DNA of 64,000 nt from Vallitaleaceae bacterium 9-2 (GTDB taxonomy: Bacteria; Bacillota; Clostridia; Lachnospirales; Vallitaleaceae): NCBI GenBank assembly GCA_038396585.1, contig CP121691.1, positions 3,749,170 to 3,813,169 on the forward strand. Reading direction: 5' to 3'. Within the stretch, counting starts at the first letter, position 1, and each line of letters opens with the position of its first letter. The notes beneath the pieces are model-generated. The model ran no database searches. It was not told the DNA's origin and saw nothing but the letters and a program-made list of their open reading frames with translations. Of the stretch, positions 1 to 7,937 are shown one piece after another. A program made the translations under genes and the position numbers.

Positions 1-654
1 TAAAAACAGACAAATTGTAATGGATTGCATAATCATCGGTAGCTTGATATGCAACAACAAGTGCCAAAAACCTGCACCATCCACTTTTCCGGCTTCAATG
101 ACATCCTCTGGAATGGATTGTATTCCTGTAATATAGATAATCATCACATAGCCTGCCATTTGCCAAGTAGAGACAATTACAATGGCAACCAAGGCCAAGT
201 CAGGGTCCGTCAGCCAATTAAAAAATATATGGGTCAGTCCTGTCATCTCGCCTACAGAACGCAACATATCTGAAAAAATAAATTTCCAAATATATCCTAA
301 AATCAAGCCCCCAATAAGATATGGCATAAAAAGCATCGTACGTCCTAAGTTTCTTAATTTCAACTTACTGGTAACGATGAGTGCAAAACTAAATCCTAAA
401 ATGTTAATTATAACAACCGCTAAAACTGTATAATATAATGTATGTCCCGCTGACGTCAAAAAACGCTGGTCACTAAATAATTTCAGATAATTGTCTAGTC
501 CTACAAATATTTTGGGGTTTAGCGGCATCCCATCCCAGGAAAAAAACGAGTACCCGATCCCCATAAAAAAAGGAACAATAACAACACTAATAAAAACTAG
601 TGTTAGGGGTAATACAAACAGTAAATACCACAACATATCTTTTTTCTTTCTCAT
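1..654 (-). CDS. Sugar ABC transporter permease, MalF/UgpA type (partial, C-terminus beyond left edge)
   Basis: Inner subunit of a carbohydrate importer in the cytoplasmic membrane. About 218 residues are visible. The N-terminus has a membrane helix after a short basic tail (MRKKKD), and further hydrophobic segments follow. Near the visible end is the cytoplasmic EAA loop, EAGKVDGAGFWHLLLHIKLP, which docks to the ATPase. I chose the ATG at 654 because a GGAGG lies 6 nt upstream; an ATG 5 nt further upstream is too close to it. The reading frame stays open to base 1. It follows the binding-protein gene in the same direction, so the two form an operon. A second permease and perhaps an ATPase are expected to the left. 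Confidence 0.9.
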   Translation of the reverse strand, partial: MRKKKDMLWYLLFVLPLTLVFISVVIVPFFMGIGYSFFSWDGMPLNPKIFVGLDNYLKLFSDQRFLTSAGHTLYYTVLAVVIINILGFSFALIVTSKLKLRNLGRTMLFMPYLIGGLILGYIWKFIFSDMLRSVGEMTGLTHIFFNWLTDPDLALVAIVIVSTWQMAGYVMIIYITGIQSIPEDVIEAGKVDGAGFWHLLLHIKLPMIMQSITICLFL

Positions 655-685
655 GTCATGCCTCCAATCAATGTATTGTAACTTT

Positions 686-719
686 AAAGAAATCTAATGC
701 GCATGCATTAGATTTCTTT
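686..719 (-). other. Intercistronic hairpin between binding-protein and permease genes
   Basis: A 15-bp perfect stem (686-700 pairing with 705-719) closes a 4-nt loop. It lies just after the binding-protein stop codon and before the permease ribosome site. There is no U-tract after it on the minus strand, so it is probably not a full terminator. A likely role is protecting the upstream mRNA segment so that binding protein is made in excess over permease. Confidence 0.7.
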
Positions 720-741
720 ATGAATAATATGCATTTAGGTT

Positions 742-2049
742 TTACTTACCCGCTTCAACAAAAGCTTCCGTTAGTTTTGTTAATAACTCCTCTGCACTCA
801 TATCTGTTGTAAAGAATTCTTCTGCGACCGGAACGAGATAGACATCAACAATTCCAGCTGGCCAATATGTTGACATTGGCCAAGATATTGTTTTTCCTTC
901 TGCTGTATATCGTGCTACTTCCGCTGAAAGTGGATCAAGATCTGCGTTATCAACAGATTTTAGAATCGGAATGAACCCAAACTCTTCGCTTAAATATCTT
1001 TGTCCATTTTCACTGGTATATAACCATTCAAGAAATGCCTGTCCTGCTTGAATCTCTTCAGGTGCCGCCTGAGAGTTAACGTACCAGCTTGATGGTACAC
1101 TAACTGCAATCTTATCATTACCTGCAATCGGCAATGGCATCATACCCATTTCAAAGTCAAGATCATAATCAGCAAACATTCCATATACCCAGTTACCTTG
1201 GTGAATTGATGCTGTTTTACCTGTAGCAAAATCACCTGTTTGTATATCATAATTAACATCCAACGGACTCACTGTATTTTCACGAACATCTACCATTAAT
1301 TTTGCAAATTCAACAAACTCATTGTAGTCATTCATGGTAACTTCACCTGCAATCAATTGCTCTGTAAAAGCTTGTGGGTCTTCAACAAGTGCAAAGGGTG
1401 TATTTAAAATATGACCAATCATAAAATAGCTTTCTTGAGATAGGCTAAATCCATTAAGCCCTTCTGCTTGCTTTTCTATTAACATGGCTTCAAAAGCATC
1501 AATATCTTTAACCACTGTAGGCTCAATCATAGACTTATTATATACGACTCCAAAGCCTTCAACTGTATAAGGAACACCTACAAGTTTTCCATCAATAACA
1601 TCTGCCATGCCCTCTGCAATATCATCTGCAAAAGAAATATCACTTAAATCTGCCAAGTATGGTGTTAATTCTATAGATTCCGATCCCGGTGCCAAACTAA
1701 AAACTGTGGGTCCTTGATTGTTACTTAATCGAATTCTTAACTGTTGAAGATAATCATCTCCTGTTGTTCCCCACACTTCAACTTCAACACCTGTCTCTTG
1801 CTCATATTCCTTTGCTAGCGCCTCAAGTTGATCAATAATTTCTACTTTGGATTGAAAGACCACAATCTTATCCACTGACTCTGCATCTGCATCCTTTGTC
1901 GCATCTGTCTCTGAACTTTCAGACGTACTTGCTGGCTCACCGCCATCCTTACCTCCATCGCTATCCGATGTATTCGCGCATGCTGTAAGCAACATACTCA
2001 TAACCAATAATACTGCAATTAAGTGACTAACTCCTCTTTTTGTTTTCAT
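742..2049 (-). CDS. Extracellular sugar-binding lipoprotein of an ABC transporter
   Basis: Solute-binding protein that captures a sugar or oligosaccharide outside the membrane and hands it to the permease at 1-654. The 435-residue product starts with a basic, hydrophobic signal peptide ending in a lipobox LTAC (Cys24), followed by a Ser/Asp/Glu-rich linker (about 25-60) typical of Gram-positive lipoproteins. The remainder has the length and pattern of family 1 binding proteins (e.g. YNKSMIEPT, near 170-180). The ribosome site is AGGAGGG. A very good sigma-A promoter with an operator-like site lies upstream, next to a LacI-family gene, so substrate-induced derepression is likely. The ligand cannot be told from sequence; the nearby pectinolytic operon makes a plant-derived oligosaccharide plausible. 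Confidence 0.92.
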   Translation of the reverse strand: MKTKRGVSHLIAVLLVMSMLLTACANTSDSDGGKDGGEPASTSESSETDATKDADAESVDKIVVFQSKVEIIDQLEALAKEYEQETGVEVEVWGTTGDDYLQQLRIRLSNNQGPTVFSLAPGSESIELTPYLADLSDISFADDIAEGMADVIDGKLVGVPYTVEGFGVVYNKSMIEPTVVKDIDAFEAMLIEKQAEGLNGFSLSQESYFMIGHILNTPFALVEDPQAFTEQLIAGEVTMNDYNEFVEFAKLMVDVRENTVSPLDVNYDIQTGDFATGKTASIHQGNWVYGMFADYDLDFEMGMMPLPIAGNDKIAVSVPSSWYVNSQAAPEEIQAGQAFLEWLYTSENGQRYLSEEFGFIPILKSVDNADLDPLSAEVARYTAEGKTISWPMSTYWPAGIVDVYLVPVAEEFFTTDMSAEELLTKLTEAFVEAGK

Positions 2050-2072
2050 AATAGCCCTCCTATTTTGTTTGG

Positions 2073-2118
2073 TAAAACGTTATACTAGGATTATAGGCTA
2101 GCCTTTATGCTTTGTCAA
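2073..2118 (-). promoter_or_regulatory. Sigma-A promoter of the binding-protein operon with LacI-type operator at +1
   Basis: Minus-strand TTGACA (2118-2113), 17-nt spacer and TATAAT (2095-2090) are a consensus promoter. TAAAACGTTATA (2073-2084), a CG-centred near-palindrome of LacI-family type, lies right at the expected start site. A repressor bound there would block initiation. The adjacent LacI-family protein is the obvious candidate. Confidence 0.75.
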
Positions 2119-2176
2119 CGCTTTTTTGTTTTTTATTAGTTATTATATACAAAAAAAGTATGTATCAACAGGTTTT

Positions 2177-2188
2177 TTAAACGTTTAA
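2177..2188. promoter_or_regulatory. Second LacI-type operator candidate
   Basis: TTAAACGTTTAA is a perfect 12-bp palindrome with the central CG typical of LacI/CcpA-family sites. It lies about 105 bp upstream of the +1 operator, between the repressor gene and the operon promoter, a distance compatible with looping. It could instead serve CcpA or another family member. Confidence 0.5.
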
Positions 2189-2263
2189 TCCAAACCTATG
2201 AATACACACTTTTCATTTCATTGTTCTTTTTAATAAAACACAATGTTTTTTTACTAAAACATT

Positions 2264-3235
2264 TTACTTTCGATCCGGTGTCGTCTCTCGCCAAATAACT
2301 TTTGCCTCTACCAAAATATCATGCATCTGTTTTTTTCCTTTTATATATTCAATCAAATACTTTGCTGCGATAAACCCAAGCTCATACTTAGGAATATCCA
2401 CAGTAGTAAGCCCCATAATTTGGGCAGATTGTTCATTATCAAATCCTGTAACTGCAACATCTTGAGGGACACGATGTCCATTTTCTTCTAAGGCTTTGAT
2501 TGCACCAAGCGCCATATTGTCATTTGCACACACAAAGACTTCTGGAAGCTCTTGGCTTAAGATAAAAATCTTAGCTGCCAGATATCCACTTTTTTCCCGG
2601 TAATTCCCAGCATAATAGTAGTTTTCACTAAATTCAATGGCATTGAGTTCAAGCACATCCCGAAAAGCTTTGTAACGCTCAATTGTATCCAGTGTATGTT
2701 CCGGTCCCGCAATAAACGCAAATTTTTTATAGCCTTTGTCGACAAGACCTTGAACTAGTTTTTTCATCGGATTATAGTTGTCGATAATAACACTTTTTAT
2801 ATTTGGATTATCGATTTTGCGATCTAACACAACAATTGGATATTTTCGACTGGCAACGCTAATTAATAGTTCATCAGGAATTTTTTCGTCTAGAACGATA
2901 CTACCTGCACTCATGTTGCTACGCATAAATTTTTCACATGATTTTTCTGTGATGATTGCAAGATCATAATCATAATCATTGACACAATCACTCATTCCAT
3001 GAATGATTTTCAAATAAAAGCTTCGGTCAAAATCGCCAAAATTAAATAACAGCACATTACTTTTCCCTGATTTTAAAGCTCGTCCGGCACTGTTAGGATA
3101 ATAATTTAGCTCTTTACAAATGTTTAAAACACGTTCTCGTGTTTCTTTACCTACATTTTTTCGTCCGTTTAATACATTTGAAACTGTAGAAATTGATACA
3201 CCTGCTTTTTTTGCCACATCCTTTATTCCACTCAT
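2264..3235 (-). CDS. LacI-family transcriptional repressor
   Basis: DNA-binding regulator of the adjacent sugar-uptake operon, by position. The N-terminus IKDVAKKAGVSISTVSNVLN is the classic LacI helix-turn-helix, followed by the hinge (YYPNSAGRALKSG). The rest is a periplasmic-binding-like effector domain (e.g. VAVTGFDNEQSA). I prefer the start at 3235 (MSGIKDV, 323 aa) over an upstream ATG at 3262: AAGGAGA sits about 6 nt before it, and LacI proteins normally begin just before the helix-turn-helix. A weak promoter (TATAAT at 3274-3269) and an operator-like GGTAAAATGTTT (3306-3295) lie upstream. The latter matches 10 of 12 bases of the operon site, suggesting autoregulation. Confidence 0.93.
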   Translation of the reverse strand: MSGIKDVAKKAGVSISTVSNVLNGRKNVGKETRERVLNICKELNYYPNSAGRALKSGKSNVLLFNFGDFDRSFYLKIIHGMSDCVNDYDYDLAIITEKSCEKFMRSNMSAGSIVLDEKIPDELLISVASRKYPIVVLDRKIDNPNIKSVIIDNYNPMKKLVQGLVDKGYKKFAFIAGPEHTLDTIERYKAFRDVLELNAIEFSENYYYAGNYREKSGYLAAKIFILSQELPEVFVCANDNMALGAIKALEENGHRVPQDVAVTGFDNEQSAQIMGLTTVDIPKYELGFIAAKYLIEYIKGKKQMHDILVEAKVIWRETTPDRK

Positions 3236-3268
3236 ATCGCTCTCCTTATCAACAAATTTCATATAGTT

Positions 3269-3306
3269 ATTATACTACTTTTTAGTAAAATCACAAACAT
3301 TTTACC
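3269..3306 (-). promoter_or_regulatory. Promoter and possible self-operator of the LacI-family gene
   Basis: TATAAT (3274-3269) has only a weak -35 region (TTGTGA, 3296-3291). GGTAAAATGTTT (3306-3295) overlaps that -35 and matches GGTAAAACGTTA at the uptake-operon promoter at 10 of 12 positions. Binding here would give autorepression. Confidence 0.4.
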
Positions 3307-3352
3307 AATTCGAAGCGAGATTTTAAAAACTCCTTTACTTATCTTCGTACCT

Positions 3353-3377
3353 GATTTACTATATAATATAGTAAATC
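3353..3377. promoter_or_regulatory. 25-bp perfect palindrome covering the -10 box of the DUF1846 gene
   Basis: The two 12-nt arms, GATTTACTATAT and ATATAGTAAATC, are exact reverse complements around one central A. The arm and centre contain TATAAT (3362-3367), the likely -10 for the gene at 3396. The -35 region is poor. A dimeric repressor bound here would cover the promoter core. It looks unlike the CG-centred LacI sites nearby, so a different regulator is implied. Confidence 0.55.
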
Positions 3378-3395
3378 TAAACTCTGGAGGATATT

Positions 3396-4904
3396 ATGAA
3401 AAAAGGTTTCGACCCCAAAAAATATTTAGAAGAACAATCCAAATATATTCTAGAACGTGTGGACAATTATGATAAACTATATCTTGAATTTGGCGGCAAA
3501 TTACTCTTTGATATGCATGCGAAACGTGTGTTGCCCGGCTATGATGAAAATGCAAAGCTTGAACTTTTAAAAAAATTACGTGATAAGCTAGAAATCATCA
3601 TCTGTCTCTATGCTGGCGACCTTGAACGTAACAAAATCCGCAGCGATTTTGGAATTTCGTATGATATGGACGTCTATAAGCTTATTGATGACTTACGTTC
3701 ACAAAATCTTCTTGTCAATAGCGTAGTCATCACGCGCTATGATAATCAACCTTCTGCCAACGTCTTTATCAATAAACTGGCACAAAAAGGCATCAAAGTC
3801 TATAAACATCAATCAACAAAAGGCTATCCTACAGATATCGACACTATTGTCAGTGAAGAAGGCTACGGTCAAAACCCATACATCGAAACGTCTAAGCCTA
3901 TTATTGCCGTTACCGGACCTGGCCCTGGTAGTGGAAAACTTGCCACATGCCTTAGCCAACTCTATCATGAAAACAAGATGGGTAATCGTATTGGCTACTC
4001 GAAGTTTGAGACCTTCCCCGTATGGAACCTGGCACTAAAGCATCCGGTCAACATCGCTTATGAAGCTGCTACTGCTGATTTAAAAGACGTGAATATGCTG
4101 GACTCTTTTCACATTGAAGCCTATAACGAAGTAGCTGTCAATTATAATCGCGATATGGAAACCTTCCCTGTGCTTAAGCGCATTATCGAAAAAATAACCG
4201 GTGTAGATTCACACTATCAATCACCAACGGATATGGGTGTCAATTGTATTGCAAGCGGTATAGTGGATGATGAAATCGTACGAGAGGCTTCACGCCAAGA
4301 AATTATTCGCCGATACTTTAAAACAAGTTGCGAATATAAGAAAGGCTTAACCGATCAGGAGACACTTGATCGCATTAAATTAATCATGGATGAGATGAAG
4401 ATTAAGATTACTGACCGCGCTGTCGTTGAACCGGCTTGGAGATATCTTGAAGAACTAGACACTTCACATCCAGAGCAATCTTCCCATCACGTCGTCTCCA
4501 TCGAACTGTGTAAGGGTCACATCGTTACCGGTAGAACCAGTGATATCATGGACGCCTCAGCAGCCGCCATCCTTAATGCTGTCAAACATTATGCAAAGAT
4601 TGAAGATGATGTCCATCTCCTTGCACCTGCTATTTTAGATCCGATTATTCGTCTCAAAAAAGAGAATCTGGGCAACCATTTTCCAATCCTTAACAGCGAG
4701 GAAGTCCTTCTTGCTCTAAGTATTAGCGCCGCTTTTAACCCGATTGCTCAAGTGGCTCTTGATAATTTGTATAAACTTAAAAACTGTCAAGCCCACTCCA
4801 CAAGTATACTTAGTGCCAATAATGAAAGTACCTACCGCAAGCTAGAACTGGAATTCACCTGTGATCCGGCCTTCTCCTCCGATAGTTTATTCTACAACAA
4901 CTAA
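3396..4904 (+). CDS. DUF1846 (UPF0371) family protein
   Basis: Conserved protein of about 500 residues. The N-terminus [19 protein letters not shown] and the stretch [30 protein letters not shown] are hallmark DUF1846 sequence, and [20 protein letters not shown] (about 173-192) resembles a nucleotide-binding glycine loop. The length (502 aa) fits a full-length member. The family is widespread in Firmicutes and, to my knowledge, lacks a settled physiological function, so none is assigned. GGAGG lies 6-7 nt before the ATG. It is monocistronic: divergent from the LacI gene, convergent with the GH3 gene, and closed by a bidirectional terminator. Confidence 0.9.
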   Translation: MKKGFDPKKYLEEQSKYILERVDNYDKLYLEFGGKLLFDMHAKRVLPGYDENAKLELLKKLRDKLEIIICLYAGDLERNKIRSDFGISYDMDVYKLIDDLRSQNLLVNSVVITRYDNQPSANVFINKLAQKGIKVYKHQSTKGYPTDIDTIVSEEGYGQNPYIETSKPIIAVTGPGPGSGKLATCLSQLYHENKMGNRIGYSKFETFPVWNLALKHPVNIAYEAATADLKDVNMLDSFHIEAYNEVAVNYNRDMETFPVLKRIIEKITGVDSHYQSPTDMGVNCIASGIVDDEIVREASRQEIIRRYFKTSCEYKKGLTDQETLDRIKLIMDEMKIKITDRAVVEPAWRYLEELDTSHPEQSSHHVVSIELCKGHIVTGRTSDIMDASAAAILNAVKHYAKIEDDVHLLAPAILDPIIRLKKENLGNHFPILNSEEVLLALSISAAFNPIAQVALDNLYKLKNCQAHSTSILSANNESTYRKLELEFTCDPAFSSDSLFYNN

Positions 4905-4939
4905 AAACCATCCCTTCGGTTCTTATAAAGAATCTTGTA

Positions 4940-4976
4940 AAAAAAGCAATACCCCTTAATGGAGTATTGCTTTTTT
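4940..4976. terminator. Bidirectional intrinsic terminator
   Basis: AAAAAAGCAATAC (4940-4953 region) pairs with GTATTGCTTTTTT (4964-4976). There is a T-run on both strands, so it ends both the DUF1846 transcript and the minus-strand pectinolytic operon. Confidence 0.88.
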
Positions 4977-4987
4977 GTTTCCTTACT

Positions 4988-7123
4988 TTATGCTTTAACC
5001 TCAAGCGTTGCCACACAGGCACCACTAAGTTCTTCACTGCGTTCATCCGGTTGAAACCCTCCAAAGGAGATTTGATAGCTCGCCTTAGGGAGTGTTTTGC
5101 TTCCTTCTTCATCATAGAGCACAAAGGCTTCTAGCGGCAGATGAATGGTAACCGTCTGGGCCTCTTGTGGGTCTAGATAGACTTTCTTAATGCCTTTTAA
5201 CTGCCCATGGGGGGCACCATCCACCATGGCCTTAACATAGACTTGCACTGTCTCTGTCCCTGGACGACTTCCCATATTCTTCACATCGCCTTGAACCGTT
5301 ATCCCTTCTTGTGTGACTTGCGTCGAAGATACTGTAATATTTGAATACTCAAAGTCCACATAGGATAGACCGTACCCAAACGGATACAAGGGTTGGGTCT
5401 TCATATAGCGATAAGTCCTATCTTCCATAGAATAATCAGTAAATGCAGGCAATTCCTCTGTTGACTTATAGAAAGTCACCGGCAACCGTCCTTCGGGTGA
5501 ACAGTCTCCAAACAAGACATTGGCAATAGCTCTTCCCCCTTGGGCTCCCGGATACCATCCTTGAAGTATGGCTGGGACCTTGTCTTGTGCGTAGTTTATC
5601 GCCAATGCACTCCCGGACAGAAGAACCAAAACAACAGGCTTTCCGCTTTCCACCATGATTCGAAGGATATCTTCTTGAAGTCCCGGCAGATTAAGATCTG
5701 CTTTATCACCGCTCGCGTACTGATTTCCTTCATCGCCTTCTTCACCTTCCAAACCTGAATCCAAGCCTAAGCATGCAATGACAACATCACTCTGGGCACA
5801 CACACCCTTGACTTCAGCCAGACGGTCATTTTTGGTGCCTAGCCCGCTTATTTGGTCTTTGTAAAGGTGACAGCCTTCTGAATACATCACCCGCGCCTGA
5901 TCGCCCACATAATCTTGAATTCCTTCTAAAACAGTGACATAACGTGACGCCGTTCCTTCGTAATTTCCTACCAAGGCTCTACGATTATTGGCATTGGGTC
6001 CAATAACTCCAATGGTCTTAAGTTTATTCAAATCTAATGGCAAGATTTTCTTGGCATTTTTTAAGAGAACGATACTTTTTTCTGCCGCCTTTATATTTAA
6101 GGCGCGCATCGACTGACTATCAACAACCCTATAGTCTATCGCATTAAATTCTCCGGCTTCATCGCCATCAAATAGTCCCAGCTTCATCCGTGTGGTAAAC
6201 AGTCGAATAACCGCTTCATCTAGAGTTTTTTCCTCTAACAGTCCCTTTTTAACCGCATCTTCCAAGTAAAAAAACTGGTTGCCACAATTTAGATCACATC
6301 CATGATTCATGGCCATTGCTACGGACTCGGTTGAATTTTTTGTCACATGATGATGTTCATGAAAATCACGAATTGCCCAGCAATCTGAAACCACATGGCC
6401 TTCAAATCCCCAACTGTCCCGAAGAATCTCCTGCAAAAGAGTAGGGCTTCCACAGCAGGGCTCACCATTGGTTCGATTATATGCCCCCATAATTGCTTCA
6501 ACTTTTGCTTCTTGGACACATGCCTTAAATGCAGGCAAATAGGTCTCATGCATGTCTTTTTTTGACGCTATAGCATCAAAGCTATGGCGTACATCCTCAG
6601 GACCACTATGCACCGCAAAGTGTTTTGCACAGGCTGCCGCCTTCATATAGTTTTCATCATGTCCTTGAATGCCTTGGACAAACCTTACACCAAGGCGACC
6701 TGATAAATAAGGGTCTTCTCCAAAAGTCTCATGTCCCCGTCCCCATCTTGGGTCTCTAAAAATATTGACATTAGGTGACCAGAAGGTCAATCCTTTGTAT
6801 ATATCTGTATCATTAAACTCCTGTTGCATGTTAAACTTTGCTCGCCCTTCCGTTGAAATAGCATCTGCAACGGTTTCAATAAAGTCTTCATCAAAGGTCG
6901 CCGCCAATCCTATCGCCTGTGGGAAAACCGTAGCTACTCCGGCCCTTGCCACACCATGCAATGCTTCGTTCCACCAATTGTAGGCTTTAATGCCTAGGCG
7001 CTCGATAGCCGGTGCTGCATGGAGTGTCTGAGATACTTTTTCTTCCAATGTCATCTGACGGACAAGTTCTTTGGCACGTTTGCGAAACGCCTTATTTTTT
7101 TCCTGATTATACACTAGCTCCAT
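4988..7123 (-). CDS. Glycoside hydrolase family 3 enzyme (beta-xylosidase/beta-glucosidase type)
   Basis: Retaining exo-glycosidase that removes single beta-linked sugars from oligosaccharides. The 711 residues show the GH3 order: TIM-barrel domain with DPRWGRGHETFGEDPYLSG (about 124-142), KHF (168-170) and the nucleophile motif VVSDCWA (Asp247). A second alpha/beta domain carries acidic LEGEEGDE near 459-465, where the acid/base is expected. A fibronectin-III-like domain ends the protein (about 600-700). FWSPNVNIFRDPRWGRG is closer to xylosidase/arabinosidase-type GH3 than to bglX types, but substrate is not certain. No signal peptide, so probably cytoplasmic. It is the last gene of the operon starting at 11254; AAAGGAG precedes the ATG. 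Confidence 0.93.
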   Translation of the reverse strand: MELVYNQEKNKAFRKRAKELVRQMTLEEKVSQTLHAAPAIERLGIKAYNWWNEALHGVARAGVATVFPQAIGLAATFDEDFIETVADAISTEGRAKFNMQQEFNDTDIYKGLTFWSPNVNIFRDPRWGRGHETFGEDPYLSGRLGVRFVQGIQGHDENYMKAAACAKHFAVHSGPEDVRHSFDAIASKKDMHETYLPAFKACVQEAKVEAIMGAYNRTNGEPCCGSPTLLQEILRDSWGFEGHVVSDCWAIRDFHEHHHVTKNSTESVAMAMNHGCDLNCGNQFFYLEDAVKKGLLEEKTLDEAVIRLFTTRMKLGLFDGDEAGEFNAIDYRVVDSQSMRALNIKAAEKSIVLLKNAKKILPLDLNKLKTIGVIGPNANNRRALVGNYEGTASRYVTVLEGIQDYVGDQARVMYSEGCHLYKDQISGLGTKNDRLAEVKGVCAQSDVVIACLGLDSGLEGEEGDEGNQYASGDKADLNLPGLQEDILRIMVESGKPVVLVLLSGSALAINYAQDKVPAILQGWYPGAQGGRAIANVLFGDCSPEGRLPVTFYKSTEELPAFTDYSMEDRTYRYMKTQPLYPFGYGLSYVDFEYSNITVSSTQVTQEGITVQGDVKNMGSRPGTETVQVYVKAMVDGAPHGQLKGIKKVYLDPQEAQTVTIHLPLEAFVLYDEEGSKTLPKASYQISFGGFQPDERSEELSGACVATLEVKA

Positions 7124-7226
7124 AACATTCTCCTTTAGTCTTTTTACTTTTTATTATAAAGGATTTTTGATGGAATGCCTTCTCTCATCTTGTCAAACAC
7201 TGCTTATATATTGCTATTTTTATTTT

Positions 7227-7937
7227 TCACTCTATCCATTGGCGTATCGCATCGCCGATGACTTTTGCATAGAGATTGGCTCCTTGCATATTTAGGTGTA
7301 CATGATCTTCTAGATAATAAGTACCCAAAGCATGAAGATCATAGTTCAAGATTTTTTTTGTGATGGTAGCAACATCGACAAACGGTACGTTATGCATCGC
7401 GGCAATGGTCTTGATCTCTGCCACATATGCCTTGATATCCTTGACCATGGGGCGTAATGTCGCTTCTTCATGGGAGTAGATATCAATAAGAATCGGTGCT
7501 AATACGATAAGATTCACCTTTTGCTTTCTTGCCGCACTCAAGATGATCTCATAATAAGTTTTTAGCTCCTCAATGGGGGTATAGCGCTCCGGCTTGTCCC
7601 TTGCTATATCATTATGAGCAAACTGCATAATAAGCCAGTCATGGGCTTTAATGTTACTAAAAATATCAAGATGTCGATTTTCTCGAATGAAGGACTTAAG
7701 CGAGCGACCGGCCATCCCACAATTATCAATGATAAAGCGCTCGCTCTCAAAGCATCGTTGTTGCTCAAAAACACACTGCAACCGATGATAACTATCCAAA
7801 AGTTCCCCATCCAGATATTCATGCAGTCGCTCTCCCCAACCGTACTGGGGGCGTTTGTCCTTCGTATAGGCCTGCATGGTCGAATCCCCGGCCAAAAAAA
7901 TATGTAGTTTTCTTTTTCCTTTTTCCATCTTATGCAT
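7227..7937 (-). CDS. SGNH/GDSL hydrolase, rhamnogalacturonan acetylesterase-like
   Basis: Probable esterase that removes acetyl groups from pectin-derived oligosaccharides. Block I is IFLAGDSTMQAY with the nucleophile Ser; QFAHNDIARD is the block III region; YLEDHVHLNMQGA gives the C-terminal Asp-His pair. This resembles B. subtilis YesT/YesY and fungal RGAE. The frame is open up to 7988, but the upstream gene ends at 7930. I favour ATG 7937 (ATGCATAA, overlapping the previous stop by 8 nt) or ATG 7928; neither has a strong ribosome site, consistent with translational coupling. No signal peptide is seen. Position between a YetA-like protein and a GH3 enzyme supports a pectin role. Confidence 0.85.
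   Translation of the reverse strand: MHKMEKGKRKLHIFLAGDSTMQAYTKDKRPQYGWGERLHEYLDGELLDSYHRLQCVFEQQRCFESERFIIDNCGMAGRSLKSFIRENRHLDIFSNIKAHDWLIMQFAHNDIARDKPERYTPIEELKTYYEIILSAARKQKVNLIVLAPILIDIYSHEEATLRPMVKDIKAYVAEIKTIAAMHNVPFVDVATITKKILNYDLHALGTYYLEDHVHLNMQGANLYAKVIGDAIRQWIE

Noticed and set aside
49..697. Four overlapping plus-strand frames (68-83 aa)
   Set aside because: They lie antisense to the permease gene, whose minus-strand frame has a good ribosome site and an EAA loop; the plus frames have no ribosome site or family features.
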